DNA from: Geobacter sp.
Lineage (GTDB): Bacteria > Desulfobacterota > Desulfuromonadia > Geobacterales > DSM-12255
Length of the DNA: 32,893 nucleotides
Direction: 5' to 3'
Assembly: GCA_009886125.1 (NCBI GenBank)
Contig: VFJK01000125.1
Location: forward strand, 1 to 32,893
The position numbers were made by a program, and so were the translations under genes. Shown in pieces: positions 1 through 8,087 of the stretch. The number at the start of each line of letters is the position of its first letter. Position 1 is the stretch's first letter. The notes below the pieces were generated by a model. The model was given only the letters and a program-made list of their open reading frames with translations, was not told where the DNA came from and made no database searches.

Positions 1-59
1 CCATAAGCTTTGCCGTCTGGATAGCGGCTGCTCTGCTGCATCAGCTGCTGCTGAAATAG
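1..59 (+). CDS. C-terminal end of an upstream gene (probable membrane protein)
   Basis: A frame open from the left edge ends with TAG at 57-59 and encodes about 18 residues, mostly Ala, Leu, Val and Ile, ending LLLK. This composition fits the last transmembrane helix of a membrane protein, but the piece is too short to assign a family. Its stop overlaps the AGAGG ribosome-binding site of the NlpC/P60 gene that starts 8 nt later, so the two genes are probably co-transcribed. The assignment rests only on the open frame, hydrophobicity and tight spacing. Confidence 0.45.
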   Translation, partial: ISFAVWIAAALLHQLLLK

Positions 60-67
60 AGGTTCTC

Positions 68-955
68 ATGACCCGTTTTCTCCTCCTCCTGATTCTCGCC
101 TTCTTATGGGCAGACAGCGCCATGGCAGCTGAAGGCGTTTTTGCCGTAGCATCGACCTATACACCTGTACTGGGCACCCCTGATTTCCGGTCCGTCTTTG
201 GGGGTAAAGACGGCATGACGCTCAAGAAGGACAGTTGCGGACAGCTCCGTGCTCTGGAATTCGTGGCGCTGCCAGGGACTGTTTTCAGGATTGAAAAGGA
301 GTTGGAAATCAACCGTCAGAAAATATTCCGCGTCACAACCGATGAGTACCTCTACCCGACACAAAGCGGTTATTTCATCGATGCCAGGTCCGTAACGGTG
401 ACGACCGCAAAACCAGCAAAGAGACGAAAGGTTCTCCCGTCAAGGGTCGCGATACTCGCCTCTTTGAAGAGCAGAGCAGGAACCGGGTATGTATGGGGCG
501 GGAATGTCGCTGCAGGGTTAGCAGAGATGACCTCATGGTATCCACCTTCCCGGACTGCATCTTTGAGCAGTCCGGCCAGGGCTCTCTGGCAGCTTGCAGG
601 GGTCGACTGTTCCGGGCTGCTTTACGAAGCGACCGGAGGCTACACACCGCGCAATACCAGCGCTCTGGTGACCTTCGGCACGGGGGTGAGTGTTGCAGGA
701 AAGGAGCTGAAAGCATTGACCGCATCCCTCGAACCTCTCGACCTGATCGTCTGGTCGGGTCACGTACTGATTGTGATCGACGGAGGCAAGGTCATCGAGA
801 GCCGCCTTGTCTGCAACGAGCCGGATCAAGGTGTCCGTATCCGGACGATCGACGATGCGTTACGCGAGGTCATGAAGAAAAGGAAGCCGGTCGATGTTTT
901 CAGGAATGGTGGGAAAGAGTTCGTGGTCAGAAGGTGGTACGGGATTCCTGAATAA
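68..955 (+). CDS. Exported NlpC/P60-family cysteine peptidase
   Basis: This is a 295-residue protein with a signal peptide (MTRF, then a Leu-rich core and cleavage near AMA-AEG). Residues about 25-110 may form an SH3-like wall-binding region, although no clear motif is visible. The C-terminal half carries the NlpC/P60 triad: Cys181 in the VDCSGL motif, His232 in WSGHVLIV, and a possible third residue at Glu244. NlpC/P60 enzymes usually cut gamma-D-Glu-diaminopimelate or related peptidoglycan stem bonds, so this is probably a periplasmic cell-wall hydrolase. The ATG has an AGAGG Shine-Dalgarno sequence overlapping the stop of the preceding gene. Substrate and exact specificity cannot be read from the sequence. 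Confidence 0.8.
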   Translation: MTRFLLLLILAFLWADSAMAAEGVFAVASTYTPVLGTPDFRSVFGGKDGMTLKKDSCGQLRALEFVALPGTVFRIEKELEINRQKIFRVTTDEYLYPTQSGYFIDARSVTVTTAKPAKRRKVLPSRVAILASLKSRAGTGYVWGGNVAAGLAEMTSWYPPSRTASLSSPARALWQLAGVDCSGLLYEATGGYTPRNTSALVTFGTGVSVAGKELKALTASLEPLDLIVWSGHVLIVIDGGKVIESRLVCNEPDQGVRIRTIDDALREVMKKRKPVDVFRNGGKEFVVRRWYGIPE

Positions 956-964
956 ACCTGAAAA

Positions 965-1146
965 CGGCAGTTGGCGGTGTCCTGAAGAAGCGACTTGCCC
1001 GCAATTCGTCGTAATGCTTAGCGAAATGTAACGTCCGCAGTAGATATTGTCTGAACCCGCAGGGTGAGTTTATCTGCTGCAGTGAAATGAGCTTAGCATT
1101 ACAGAATTCGGGCAGTTGGAGCGCCGAAGGGCACCGCCAACTGCCG
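965..1146. repeat. Long imperfect palindrome with 15-bp terminal inverted repeats
   Basis: The ends are perfect inverted repeats: CGGCAGTTGGCGGTG at 965-979 and its reverse complement at 1132-1146. Nested inside are GTAATGCTTAGC (1011-1022) against GCTTAGCATTAC (1091-1102, 11 of 12 paired), GCAGTAGATA (1037-1046) against TATCTGCTGC (1071-1080, 9 of 10 paired), and an apex CCC-GCA-GGG at 1056-1064. All pairs centre near 1056-1060, so one strand could fold into a single extended hairpin. The right arm also has a local alternative hairpin pairing GCAGTTGG near 1112 with CCAACTGC near 1137. It fills most of the gap between two convergent genes and contains no credible ORF. It could be a MITE-like element, a structured RNA or a bidirectional terminator. 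No target-site duplication is obvious. Confidence 0.75.
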
Positions 1147-1163
1147 AATCTAGGATAAAACGG

Positions 1164-1931
1164 TCAACGGCCCTTGAGTCTTTCCTCGACAGCTTTTTTC
1201 TGGGCAGGGGTAAGCCGGTTGGACGTAACGAGCCGCTTTATATTGGGAAGCTTCATCCCCGGAAGCCAGAGTGTGAACCAGATGAGCGGAGTTTTCGGAT
1301 TGGTGAGGATAGCTTCCCTGAGCGTCGACCGGTTCTGCCAGCGGGGATTGCGTGCAATCATGGATAGAGTCTCTGCTGTAGCTGATCCGCTGCGCACAAA
1401 CTGAAACAGGGTCCCCTCTTTCAGTCTCGGGTTTGCAGTACAGATTTCGACAAGACGCGGGTCACCCTCTTTGATGAGGGCTTCAAGCAGGGCCGATGTT
1501 GCCCGCCGTGCAAGTGTCAGCCTGTTCCCGAGCGGGATCAGAGGGAGACGCTGGATGATCACCCGCTCTGCTGCGACTTTCTGATCCGGAGTTATGTCCG
1601 GGAGCAGACAGACATTAAACAGCTCAAACAGATGAAGATGCGGCAGGATGGCGAGCAGCTGCGGCGCGGGAGTATTCGGATGTCTGGCTATCGCAACCTT
1701 CAGGTTGTGGTTTGCCTCGGTTAATGATAGTTTGCAGATACTTTTTATCAGATCTTCACCAAGGTCCTGTCGTTTCAGAAGGGCAGTGAGATGGTTTTCA
1801 GCAAGAGCCGGGTTCCGTAAAGCCGCCTTGAGTATCTCAGCGGACGCCTGCTGCAGTATGAGCAGGAGCTCTTCCCCGGATGAGGTCAGCGCCTTGTGAA
1901 GAAGTTTTGCGATTACTGAATCGATCGTCAT
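1164..1931 (-). CDS. HEAT/ARM-like helical-repeat protein, function unknown
   Basis: This 255-residue protein is almost entirely alpha-helical and Leu/Ala-rich, without signal peptide or membrane segment. Repeating units of roughly 25-30 residues contain motifs such as RNPALAENHLTALL, RHPNTPAPQLLAIL, EGDPRLVEICTANP and ARNPRWQNRSTLREAIL. Each is a short loop with Asn-Pro followed by a helix, as in HEAT-like leucine-rich-variant repeats and DUF2336-type proteins. A scaffolding or protein-binding role is likely but the partner is unknown. The ATG at 1931 has no Shine-Dalgarno sequence and lies only 20 bp from the GTG start of the divergent Crp/Fnr gene, so the pair probably shares control. I do not recognise a named family with certainty. 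Confidence 0.65.
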   Translation of the reverse strand: MTIDSVIAKLLHKALTSSGEELLLILQQASAEILKAALRNPALAENHLTALLKRQDLGEDLIKSICKLSLTEANHNLKVAIARHPNTPAPQLLAILPHLHLFELFNVCLLPDITPDQKVAAERVIIQRLPLIPLGNRLTLARRATSALLEALIKEGDPRLVEICTANPRLKEGTLFQFVRSGSATAETLSMIARNPRWQNRSTLREAILTNPKTPLIWFTLWLPGMKLPNIKRLVTSNRLTPAQKKAVEERLKGR

Positions 1932-1951
1932 GGAGAAAGGATAGCATTACC

Positions 1952-2647
1952 GTGGAAAACCTGCAAATTCTCAAAAAATCTCTTCTCTACGCCGGACTTG
2001 ACGAAGAGTACCTGTGTGAAGTAGCGGCAATTGCCCATAAAAGAAATTTCGCCAAAGGTGAGACACTTTTCGCCGAAGGTGAGCCGGCAACCGGTTTCTA
2101 CCTGCTTTCCAAGGGGAGTATAAAGCTGTGCAAGATATCTCCGGATGGAAGAGAGAAGGTCCTTCACTTCGTCCATCCGGGTGAGACTTTTGCCGAAGCC
2201 GCTTTTTTCGGTGACGGGAAGTATCCTGCAGAAGCACGGGGGGTAGAGAGCGGGGAACTGCTTCACTTCCCGAAAGAAGGCTTCATGGGCCTTCTTGAGC
2301 GCAACCCCCGCTTCTCGCTGAACCTCATCATCTCCCTCTCTCTTCTGCTGCGCAGATTTGCGCGGCAGATCGAAGAACTCTCATTTGCCGAGGTCCCCAA
2401 CAGACTTGCCGCGTATCTTATCGAACTTTCAGAACGCAAATCGACATCCTTTCAGGGCCTCTGCTATGTAGATCTTGACATGAAAAAGGGAGAACTGGCA
2501 TCACGTCTCGGCACTGTCAGTGAAACACTCTCGCGCGCCTTCAGAAAGCTTAAGGAAGAAAACCTTCTCGAGGTAGACGGAAGCAGGGTGGTCATACTTG
2601 ACATGCCGGCACTTAAAAAGCTCTCGACGTCGACATCAAAAGGTTGA
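1952..2647 (+). CDS. Crp/Fnr-family transcriptional regulator
   Basis: This is a 231-residue regulator. Residues about 15-120 form the cyclic-nucleotide-binding beta-roll (FAKGETLFAEGEPATGFYLLSKGSIKL is typical), followed by a long dimerisation helix and a C-terminal winged helix with the recognition segment LGTVSETLSRAFRKL. There is no N-terminal Cys cluster, so it is not an Fnr-type iron-sulfur sensor. The effector could be a nucleotide, haem or another ligand. The frame extends upstream to 1880, but GTG at 1952 is preferred because GGAGAAAGGA lies 10 nt before it and the upstream extension overlaps the divergent gene. The kinase-receiver pair starts 60 bp downstream, so co-expression with them is possible. 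Confidence 0.85.
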   Translation: MENLQILKKSLLYAGLDEEYLCEVAAIAHKRNFAKGETLFAEGEPATGFYLLSKGSIKLCKISPDGREKVLHFVHPGETFAEAAFFGDGKYPAEARGVESGELLHFPKEGFMGLLERNPRFSLNLIISLSLLLRRFARQIEELSFAEVPNRLAAYLIELSERKSTSFQGLCYVDLDMKKGELASRLGTVSETLSRAFRKLKEENLLEVDGSRVVILDMPALKKLSTSTSKG

Positions 2648-2707
2648 CTGGACTTTCCGTGCGGGTTTTGTTAATTTAATCCAATTTCAGATTCGCAGGA
2701 TTTCATA

Positions 2708-4255
2708 ATGCCGCCAATCATAAAATATTTCGGTTCCGGCTTTACTGAAAAGCTTAAAACAAGCTTCAGGGTACGTCTTTTTGCCGGGATCACTGCACTC
2801 ATCCTCATAGTCTCTTCAGGCTTTGCATTCCTCCTCTTTTATCAGCAGTACCAGACACAACTCGACAAACGGAAGACGGAAGGGAGCCTGATGGCCAAGC
2901 TTCTTGCCCGGGATGTCCGGCTTGCGGTCTTTTCCGGAAACAGGGATGAGATACTGCAGTCTGCGCGCGGGATAATGTCGCTTCCCGATGTTCAGTCAGT
3001 AGAGATATTCAACCGCGAAGGTCTGCTGATCGGCAGGCTTGCCAACCCGTACAGGCAGGATATCAGTTATTCGGTTTTCAGTGAATTGATCCCCGGCCTG
3101 CTGAACAGACAGCTGGAAGAACATCTCATAGTCGGAAGGCACTGGGGTGGAGATCCGGAGGCCGCTATCGGCTCAGTCAAGGTAACTGTCGATGAATCCC
3201 GGGCTGAAGCACGGCTTAACAAAACTATTTTTATGGCACTACTGGCAACAATGCTGTTCCTTGCATTCGGGATACTTGCCGCCTTCAAACTGGCAAAAAG
3301 CATGAGCAGGCCGATAGCACAACTCTCTGCCTGCGCCACAGCGCTTAAAAACGGAGATGACAGTGTCAGGGCAAGCATTGAGACTTCTGACGAACTGGGA
3401 GATCTTGCCCAATCCTTCAACAGCATGATCGAAGCGATCAGGATGCGGACCAAGGATCTCGAAGAGGCTCTTGAAGAGCTTTATCAACTGAATGTCGCTC
3501 TTGAGGACAAGGTCCAGAAAAGGACTGATCAGCTTGAAGGTGCCAACCGGGAGCTTGAATCGTTCAATTACTCTGCATCTCATGATCTGCGTGCACCGCT
3601 TACCCGGCTGGCAGGTTTCTGCGATGCGCTCCGGGAAGAATACGCTGAAAAACTCGATGCGCAGGGGATCCACTATATCGACAGGATCTCGGCAACAGGG
3701 GAGCAGATGAGCAGGGTTCTTGCCGCGCTGCTGACCCTGTATCAGGTACAGCAGCGGGAGATGACCCCGCGGAGTCTTGACCTGAGCGAACTTGTCAGCG
3801 CAGTGGCCGCATCGCTCAGACAGAGGGAACCTGAAAGAGATGTCAGCTTCATCATTCAGGAGAGTGTCATGATATACGGTGACATGAAGTTGATATGGCT
3901 TGCGCTTGAGAATCTTCTCGGGAATGCCTGGAAGTTCACCAAGGGGAGAAGTGACGCCAGGATCGAATTCGGGAAGATGGAAAAAAACGGCGACACGGTC
4001 TGCTACATCAGGGATAATGGCGCAGGATTCGACATGGCCTACTACGAAAAACTCTTTCAGCCATTCCAGCGGCTGCACAATAATGATGAATTCCAGGGTA
4101 CCGGCGTCGGGCTTGCAATCGTTCAGCGGATTATATCACGGCATGGCGGGAGGATCTGGCTGGAAAGCAGTGAGGGGGTCGGCACAACCTGTTACCTTAC
4201 GCTCCCGAAAGGTCCGGAAGAGCATGGAGCCGGCCTTAAAGGTGCTGGCCGATGA
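2708..4255 (+). CDS. Membrane sensor histidine kinase (HAMP, phytochrome-like kinase core)
   Basis: This 515-residue kinase has one membrane helix at about residues 20-42 and a second at about 175-195. Between them is a periplasmic segment of roughly 130 residues resembling CHASE8-type sensors (LLARDVRLAVFSGNRDE, then PDVQSVEIFNREG). A HAMP domain follows, then a coiled coil, a HisKA domain with His292 in SASHDLRAP, and a HATPase with the N box, DNGAGFD and GTGVGLAIVQR. The kinase core resembles bacteriophytochrome-type kinases that partner with small Rcp1-like receivers, which matches the next gene: its ATG overlaps this stop codon as ATGA. An AGGA motif precedes the ATG. The stimulus is unknown. 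Confidence 0.88.
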   Translation: MPPIIKYFGSGFTEKLKTSFRVRLFAGITALILIVSSGFAFLLFYQQYQTQLDKRKTEGSLMAKLLARDVRLAVFSGNRDEILQSARGIMSLPDVQSVEIFNREGLLIGRLANPYRQDISYSVFSELIPGLLNRQLEEHLIVGRHWGGDPEAAIGSVKVTVDESRAEARLNKTIFMALLATMLFLAFGILAAFKLAKSMSRPIAQLSACATALKNGDDSVRASIETSDELGDLAQSFNSMIEAIRMRTKDLEEALEELYQLNVALEDKVQKRTDQLEGANRELESFNYSASHDLRAPLTRLAGFCDALREEYAEKLDAQGIHYIDRISATGEQMSRVLAALLTLYQVQQREMTPRSLDLSELVSAVAASLRQREPERDVSFIIQESVMIYGDMKLIWLALENLLGNAWKFTKGRSDARIEFGKMEKNGDTVCYIRDNGAGFDMAYYEKLFQPFQRLHNNDEFQGTGVGLAIVQRIISRHGGRIWLESSEGVGTTCYLTLPKGPEEHGAGLKGAGR

Positions 4256-4638
4256 GAGAGTTCCGCATTCTGCTCGTAGAGGACAACGATGACGACCGCT
4301 TCCTGACCATGAGGATCATTAAAAAGCTCCCTTTTGACCTGAGCGTCGAGACATCAAAAAACGGAGAAGAGGCGCTGAATACGATCCTTAAAGAGCTTGC
4401 CGCCCCGCCATCGCTTGTACTGCTGGACCTGCAACTCCCCAAGATCAGCGGTATCAGCCTGCTCGCAAACATTCGCAAGAAATACAGCCTGTCAGAACTG
4501 CCGGTGATCGTCCTGAGTTCATCCGACAACCCGGGTGACATAAAACTCTGCAACGAGATGGGGATAAGCGGCTATCTTTCAAAACCTCTCGACCCGGCAG
4601 AGCTGCAAGGATATCTTGAAACCCTCATTCGACCGTAA
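4252..4638 (+). CDS. Single-domain (Rcp1-like) response regulator
   Basis: This 128-residue protein is a receiver domain only. It has the acidic pocket in [10 protein letters not shown], the phosphoacceptor Asp59 in LVLLDLQLP, a switch Ser/Thr in [10 protein letters not shown] and Lys111 in YLSKPLDP. There is no output domain, so it probably relays phosphate or binds a target protein directly. Translation is coupled to the upstream kinase through a 4-nt ATGA overlap, making that kinase its likely partner. Its last 14 bp overlap the 3' end of glmS on the other strand, leaving no room for a terminator between them. Confidence 0.9.
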   Translation: MREFRILLVEDNDDDRFLTMRIIKKLPFDLSVETSKNGEEALNTILKELAAPPSLVLLDLQLPKISGISLLANIRKKYSLSELPVIVLSSSDNPGDIKLCNEMGISGYLSKPLDPAELQGYLETLIRP

Positions 4639-6460
4639 CGCTTTTTGCCAGATTCCTCGGCTGATCGACATCGGTCCCCTTGAGGACCGCAATATGATAC
4701 GCAAGCATCTGTAGAGGTACAGAGAGCAGTAGCGGCGTCATCTCTTCCGGTGCTTCCGGGATCTCGATTACCACCTCGGCTTTTTCCCTTATTGCAGCAT
4801 CGCCGGCAGAACAGATCGCAATAACCCTTCCGCCCCGGGCGATGACCTCCTCCATATTGGAGACGACCTTTTCGTAGTTGCTGTTTTTCGGGACCAGGAC
4901 CACAACCGGCATATTTTCATCGATAAGTGCGATCGGGCCGTGCTTCATCTCTCCGGCCGGATACCCCTCCGCATGGATATATGAGATCTCCTTCAGCTTG
5001 AGCGCACCCTCGAGGGCTATCGGATAACTCATCCCCCTGCCGAGATAGAGGAAATCGCGGGCATTCATGAAACGGCGGGCAACTTTCTCAACCTGAGAAT
5101 CAAGTTTCAGCGTCTCCTCTATGAGTGCCGATACGTGAAGAAGCCCTGAGATCAGCTCCCTGCCTCTCTTTCTGTCCACCCGCTTGACAGCGCGTCCGAA
5201 GCGGATAGAAACCAGATAGAGTGCTATCAGCTGGGTGATAAAGGCTTTTGTCGAAGCAACCCCGATTTCCGGCCCTGCATGGGTATAGAGAACCGCATCT
5301 GCCTCCCGGGCGATCGAAGAGTCGACCACATTACAGATTGCCAGTGCCCGCGCCCCCCTCGATCGTGCCTCACGCATCGCAGCAAGTGTGTCTGCAGTCT
5401 CACCAGACTGCGATATCAGGATCACCAGGGTTTTGTCGTTGACCACCGGATTACGGTAACGGAATTCTGATGCGATATCGACCTCGACCGGTATCCGGCA
5501 AAGCTCCTCCAACAGAAATTTGCCGACCAGGCCGGAGTGCCATGAGGTGCCGCAGGCAACGATGCATACCCGTTCAATTGCAGAAAAATCCTCATCAGAG
5601 AGCTGGAAATCCTCAAGGAACACATCCCCCTCTTCCTCGTTCAATCTGCCCGCGATAGTGTCCCGCACTGCACGAGGCTGCTCGTAGATCTCCTTCAGCA
5701 TGAAATGCTTGTACCCGCCCTTTTCAGCCATGAGCGGCGACCAGTCGATATGCCTCGACTGCTTCTCGATCCTGATACCGGCAACTGTGGAAAACTCCGG
5801 TTCAGTCGCCGACGCTCTGAAAAGGGCAAACTCACCATCCTCCATGAAGATCATAGTCCTGGTATAGGAGAGGATCGCCGGGATGTCAGAGGCAACGAAG
5901 AACTCGGACTCACCAATTCCGACGACCATAGGCGAGCCCAGCTTGGCAGCTATCAGAACTCCGGGTTCATCCTCACAGAGAACACAGATCGCATAGGCTC
6001 CACGAACTTCCTGCAACGCCTTGCGTACAGCCGGCTCGAAACTGTCGCCCCCCTTCAGTTTCTCTTCGATGAGATGAGAGATCACCTCGGTGTCAGTCTC
6101 GCTTTTGAAAACGTGCCCGATCTTTTTGAGCCGATCTTTCAATTCAAGGTAGTTCTCGATGATGCCGTTATGAACGACTATCACCGGCCCGGCTTTGTGG
6201 GGATGAGCGTTTCTCACCGAAGGCCTGCCATGAGTCGCCCAGCGGGTATGACCTATGCCGATCGAGCCGGGAAGCGGGTTCGCTGCGAGGAGGTTTTCGA
6301 GGTTGATCAGCTTCCCTTCGCTTCTGGCGACAACGGCAACGCCATTCACTATCGTACAGATCCCGGCCGAGTCATACCCCCGGTACTCAAGCCGTTTGAG
6401 CCCGTCGAGGATAACCGGGGTGGCCTGTTTATTTCCTATATAACCGACAATGCCGCACAT
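4625..6460 (-). CDS. glmS: Glutamine-fructose-6-phosphate aminotransferase (isomerising)
   Basis: GlmS makes glucosamine-6-phosphate from fructose-6-phosphate and glutamine, the first committed step towards UDP-GlcNAc for peptidoglycan and lipopolysaccharide. The protein is 611 residues, the normal family length. It has an N-terminal class II glutaminase domain starting at catalytic Cys2 (MCGIVGYIG), GHTRWATHG and HNGIIENY, then two SIS sugar-isomerase domains ([56 protein letters not shown]) and the C-terminal [13 protein letters not shown]. The ATG at 6460 is chosen because the mature protein must begin with Cys; a start five codons upstream is possible in the frame. A GGAG motif precedes it. 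It lies 87 nt downstream of glmU in the same direction, separated by an octamer repeat. Confidence 0.97.
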   Translation of the reverse strand: MCGIVGYIGNKQATPVILDGLKRLEYRGYDSAGICTIVNGVAVVARSEGKLINLENLLAANPLPGSIGIGHTRWATHGRPSVRNAHPHKAGPVIVVHNGIIENYLELKDRLKKIGHVFKSETDTEVISHLIEEKLKGGDSFEPAVRKALQEVRGAYAICVLCEDEPGVLIAAKLGSPMVVGIGESEFFVASDIPAILSYTRTMIFMEDGEFALFRASATEPEFSTVAGIRIEKQSRHIDWSPLMAEKGGYKHFMLKEIYEQPRAVRDTIAGRLNEEEGDVFLEDFQLSDEDFSAIERVCIVACGTSWHSGLVGKFLLEELCRIPVEVDIASEFRYRNPVVNDKTLVILISQSGETADTLAAMREARSRGARALAICNVVDSSIAREADAVLYTHAGPEIGVASTKAFITQLIALYLVSIRFGRAVKRVDRKRGRELISGLLHVSALIEETLKLDSQVEKVARRFMNARDFLYLGRGMSYPIALEGALKLKEISYIHAEGYPAGEMKHGPIALIDENMPVVVLVPKNSNYEKVVSNMEEVIARGGRVIAICSAGDAAIREKAEVVIEIPEAPEEMTPLLLSVPLQMLAYHIAVLKGTDVDQPRNLAKSVTVE

Positions 6461-6493
6461 GAACGCTCCGTTCAAAATTCAAAGTTAACTCAC

Positions 6494-6541
6494 CACTCAA
6501 CCACTCAACCACTCAACCACTCAACCACTCAACCACTCAAC
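6494..6541. repeat. Six perfect tandem copies of an 8-bp unit between glmU and glmS
   Basis: The plus strand reads CACTCAAC six times without error (GTTGAGTG in the glmU-glmS sense direction). The array starts 6 nt after the glmU stop and ends 33 nt before the glmS ATG. A degenerate seventh copy (GTGAGTTAAC in sense) adjoins it on the glmS side. Because 8 is not a multiple of 3 and the array is intercistronic, copy-number change would alter spacing or RNA structure rather than protein. Such perfect short tandems are prone to strand slippage. Confidence 0.95.
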
Positions 6542-6547
6542 AATCTT

Positions 6548-7921
6548 CTATTTCTTCTTCAGCACCCACCCCTCTTTATTGATCTGAGGAGAGCGGGCTA
6601 TTGCCAGCGAATCAGGAGGGACATCCATGGTGACTGTCGTCCCGGCAGCTATCAGGGAGTTGCTGCCGATCGTGACCGGCGCCACGAACTGGACATCACT
6701 TCCGACAAAGACCTTGTCACCTATCGTGGTCTTGTGTTTTCTGACACCGTCATAATTGCAGGTTATGGTGCCGCAGCCGATATTGACGTCGCTCCCGATC
6801 TCCGCATCGCCGAGATAAGTCAGATGAGAAGCCTTGGATCCGTAACCCATGACGATCTTCTTGGTCTCGACAAAATTCCCTATCTTGACATGGGCACCGA
6901 GATTCGATCCGGGCCTCAGATGAGCCATCGGTCCGATAGTGGCATCGGCCCCGACCTCAGACTCTGAAAGCACTGAACCGCTCTTTATGGTCACCCCGTC
7001 GCCGATACGACAGTCACGGATAACAACACCCGGCTCGACCGTACACCCTTTACCCAACCTGCTTCTGCCGCTTATATGGACATTCGGACAGAGTACCGTA
7101 TCCGGGCCGATCTCTACCCCGGCCTCAATATATGCAGTAGCAGGGTCTATCATGGTAACCCCGCCAATCATCAGCTCGTTGTTTATCCTGGCGCGAAGAA
7201 TAGCGCCGGCAGTAGCAAGCTGCACCCTGTCGTTCACCCCCATGACCTCATTGGACTCTTCGGTGAGAAAGGCGAAACAGAGAAGTCTTTTTTCTGCTGC
7301 CGTCTTGACGATATCGGTCAGGTAATATTCCTCTTGAGCATTATCATTCTTCAACCCGGAGACCGCTTCAAAAAGGAACCCGGAATTAACGCAGAAAATC
7401 CCTGAATTCACCTCTGCGAGCTCCCGTTCCTCCGGGGTTGCATCCTTTTCCTCGACTATCCGGCTGATCCGGTTACCCTCTCTTCGTACGATCCTCCCGT
7501 AGCCGAAAGGGTTCTTCAGGTGAGTAGTCAGGACGGTGATCGTAGCACCCTTGCTGTCATGTGCAGCCAGCATCGACATGAGGGTTTCCTGGCGCAGCAG
7601 CGGCACATCGCCGCAAAGGATGAGAACGTTCCCCTGGAACCCCTCAAGCGCTTCACGGGCAGCTGCCACGGCATCACCTGTACCACGCTGTTCACTCTGG
7701 AGAGCAAAACTGATCGAGTCATCTGCAGAAAAGAACTCACGTACCCTCTCTGCCTGGTGACCTATGACAACAGCAATTCGTGTTGCACCGACAGCTTTTG
7801 CAGCTTGCACAGGCCAGGAGATCATAGGCCTCTCCCCGACAGAATGCATGACTTTTACAAGATCCGACTTCATGCGTGTTCCCTTGCCGGCGGCAAGGAT
7901 TATCGCTGCTATTTCACTCAT
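6548..7921 (-). CDS. glmU: Bifunctional GlcN-1-P acetyltransferase / GlcNAc-1-P uridylyltransferase
   Basis: GlmU acetylates glucosamine-1-phosphate and couples it to UTP, giving UDP-GlcNAc in the cytoplasm. The protein has 457 residues, as expected. Residues 1 to about 230 are the pyrophosphorylase domain with LAAGKGTRMKS and LCGDVPLL. The rest is a left-handed beta-helix of hexapeptide repeats (IGPDTVLCPNV, IGDGVTIKSGS, VEPGVVIRDCR) with acetyltransferase motifs around RPGSNLGAHVKIGNFVETKK and GCGTITCNYDG. The ATG is preceded by GGGAG. It is the first gene of a glmU-glmS unit, which places both ends of the UDP-GlcNAc route under one promoter; glmM is not in the window. Confidence 0.97.
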   Translation of the reverse strand: MSEIAAIILAAGKGTRMKSDLVKVMHSVGERPMISWPVQAAKAVGATRIAVVIGHQAERVREFFSADDSISFALQSEQRGTGDAVAAAREALEGFQGNVLILCGDVPLLRQETLMSMLAAHDSKGATITVLTTHLKNPFGYGRIVRREGNRISRIVEEKDATPEERELAEVNSGIFCVNSGFLFEAVSGLKNDNAQEEYYLTDIVKTAAEKRLLCFAFLTEESNEVMGVNDRVQLATAGAILRARINNELMIGGVTMIDPATAYIEAGVEIGPDTVLCPNVHISGRSRLGKGCTVEPGVVIRDCRIGDGVTIKSGSVLSESEVGADATIGPMAHLRPGSNLGAHVKIGNFVETKKIVMGYGSKASHLTYLGDAEIGSDVNIGCGTITCNYDGVRKHKTTIGDKVFVGSDVQFVAPVTIGSNSLIAAGTTVTMDVPPDSLAIARSPQINKEGWVLKKK

Positions 7922-7958
7922 GGCGAAACTCCCGGTAGATTGCTCGACATCCGGCAGT

Positions 7959-7988
7959 ACTTTAGCCGATAGAACCTTTGCCGGTCAA
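7959..7988 (-). promoter_or_regulatory. Predicted sigma70-type promoter for glmU
   Basis: On the minus strand TTGACC (7988-7983) is followed after 18 bp by TAAAGT (7964-7959). Initiation near 7952 would give a leader of about 30 nt carrying the GGGAG ribosome-binding site. The call is based on hexamer match only. Confidence 0.5.
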
Positions 7989-8041
7989 GTTATAAAGGCT
8001 CTTTTCAGGCAGGAGAACTGCTGGCAGACCCCTATTTCGAC

Positions 8042-8070
8042 TTTACATTAAAAGCGGTCAAGTTTATAGT
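8042..8070 (+). promoter_or_regulatory. Predicted sigma70-type promoter for the MXAN_5187-like gene
   Basis: TTTACA at 8042-8047 and TATAGT at 8065-8070 are separated by 17 bp, an almost ideal arrangement. The start would be near 8077, just before GGAGAG at 8079-8084. The -10 region overlaps GGTCAAGTTTATA at 8056-8068, a near copy of GGTCAAGTTATA at 7983-7994 in the glmU promoter, so a shared operator is possible. Confidence 0.6.
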
Positions 8071-8087
8071 CTCCTACCGGAGAGAAC

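Noticed and set aside
1880-1951. Upstream start for the Crp/Fnr gene
   Set aside because: It overlaps the divergent gene, lacks a ribosome-binding site, and the GTG at 1952 has a good one.
6494-6541. Octamer array as a CRISPR
   Set aside because: Units are 8 bp with no spacers and no cas genes nearby.
6461-6547. A glmS ribozyme upstream of glmS
   Set aside because: Only 87 nt separate the genes and most of it is simple repeat; the ribozyme core does not fit.
5705-6967. A 420-codon plus-strand ORF across glmS and glmU
   Set aside because: It is antisense to two certain genes, translates the octamer repeat and looks like no known protein; long antisense frames are common in GC-rich codon use.
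7965-7971. GCCGATA as the -10 of a flagellar sigma28 promoter
   Set aside because: No TAAA-type -35 lies at the right distance and no motility gene follows.
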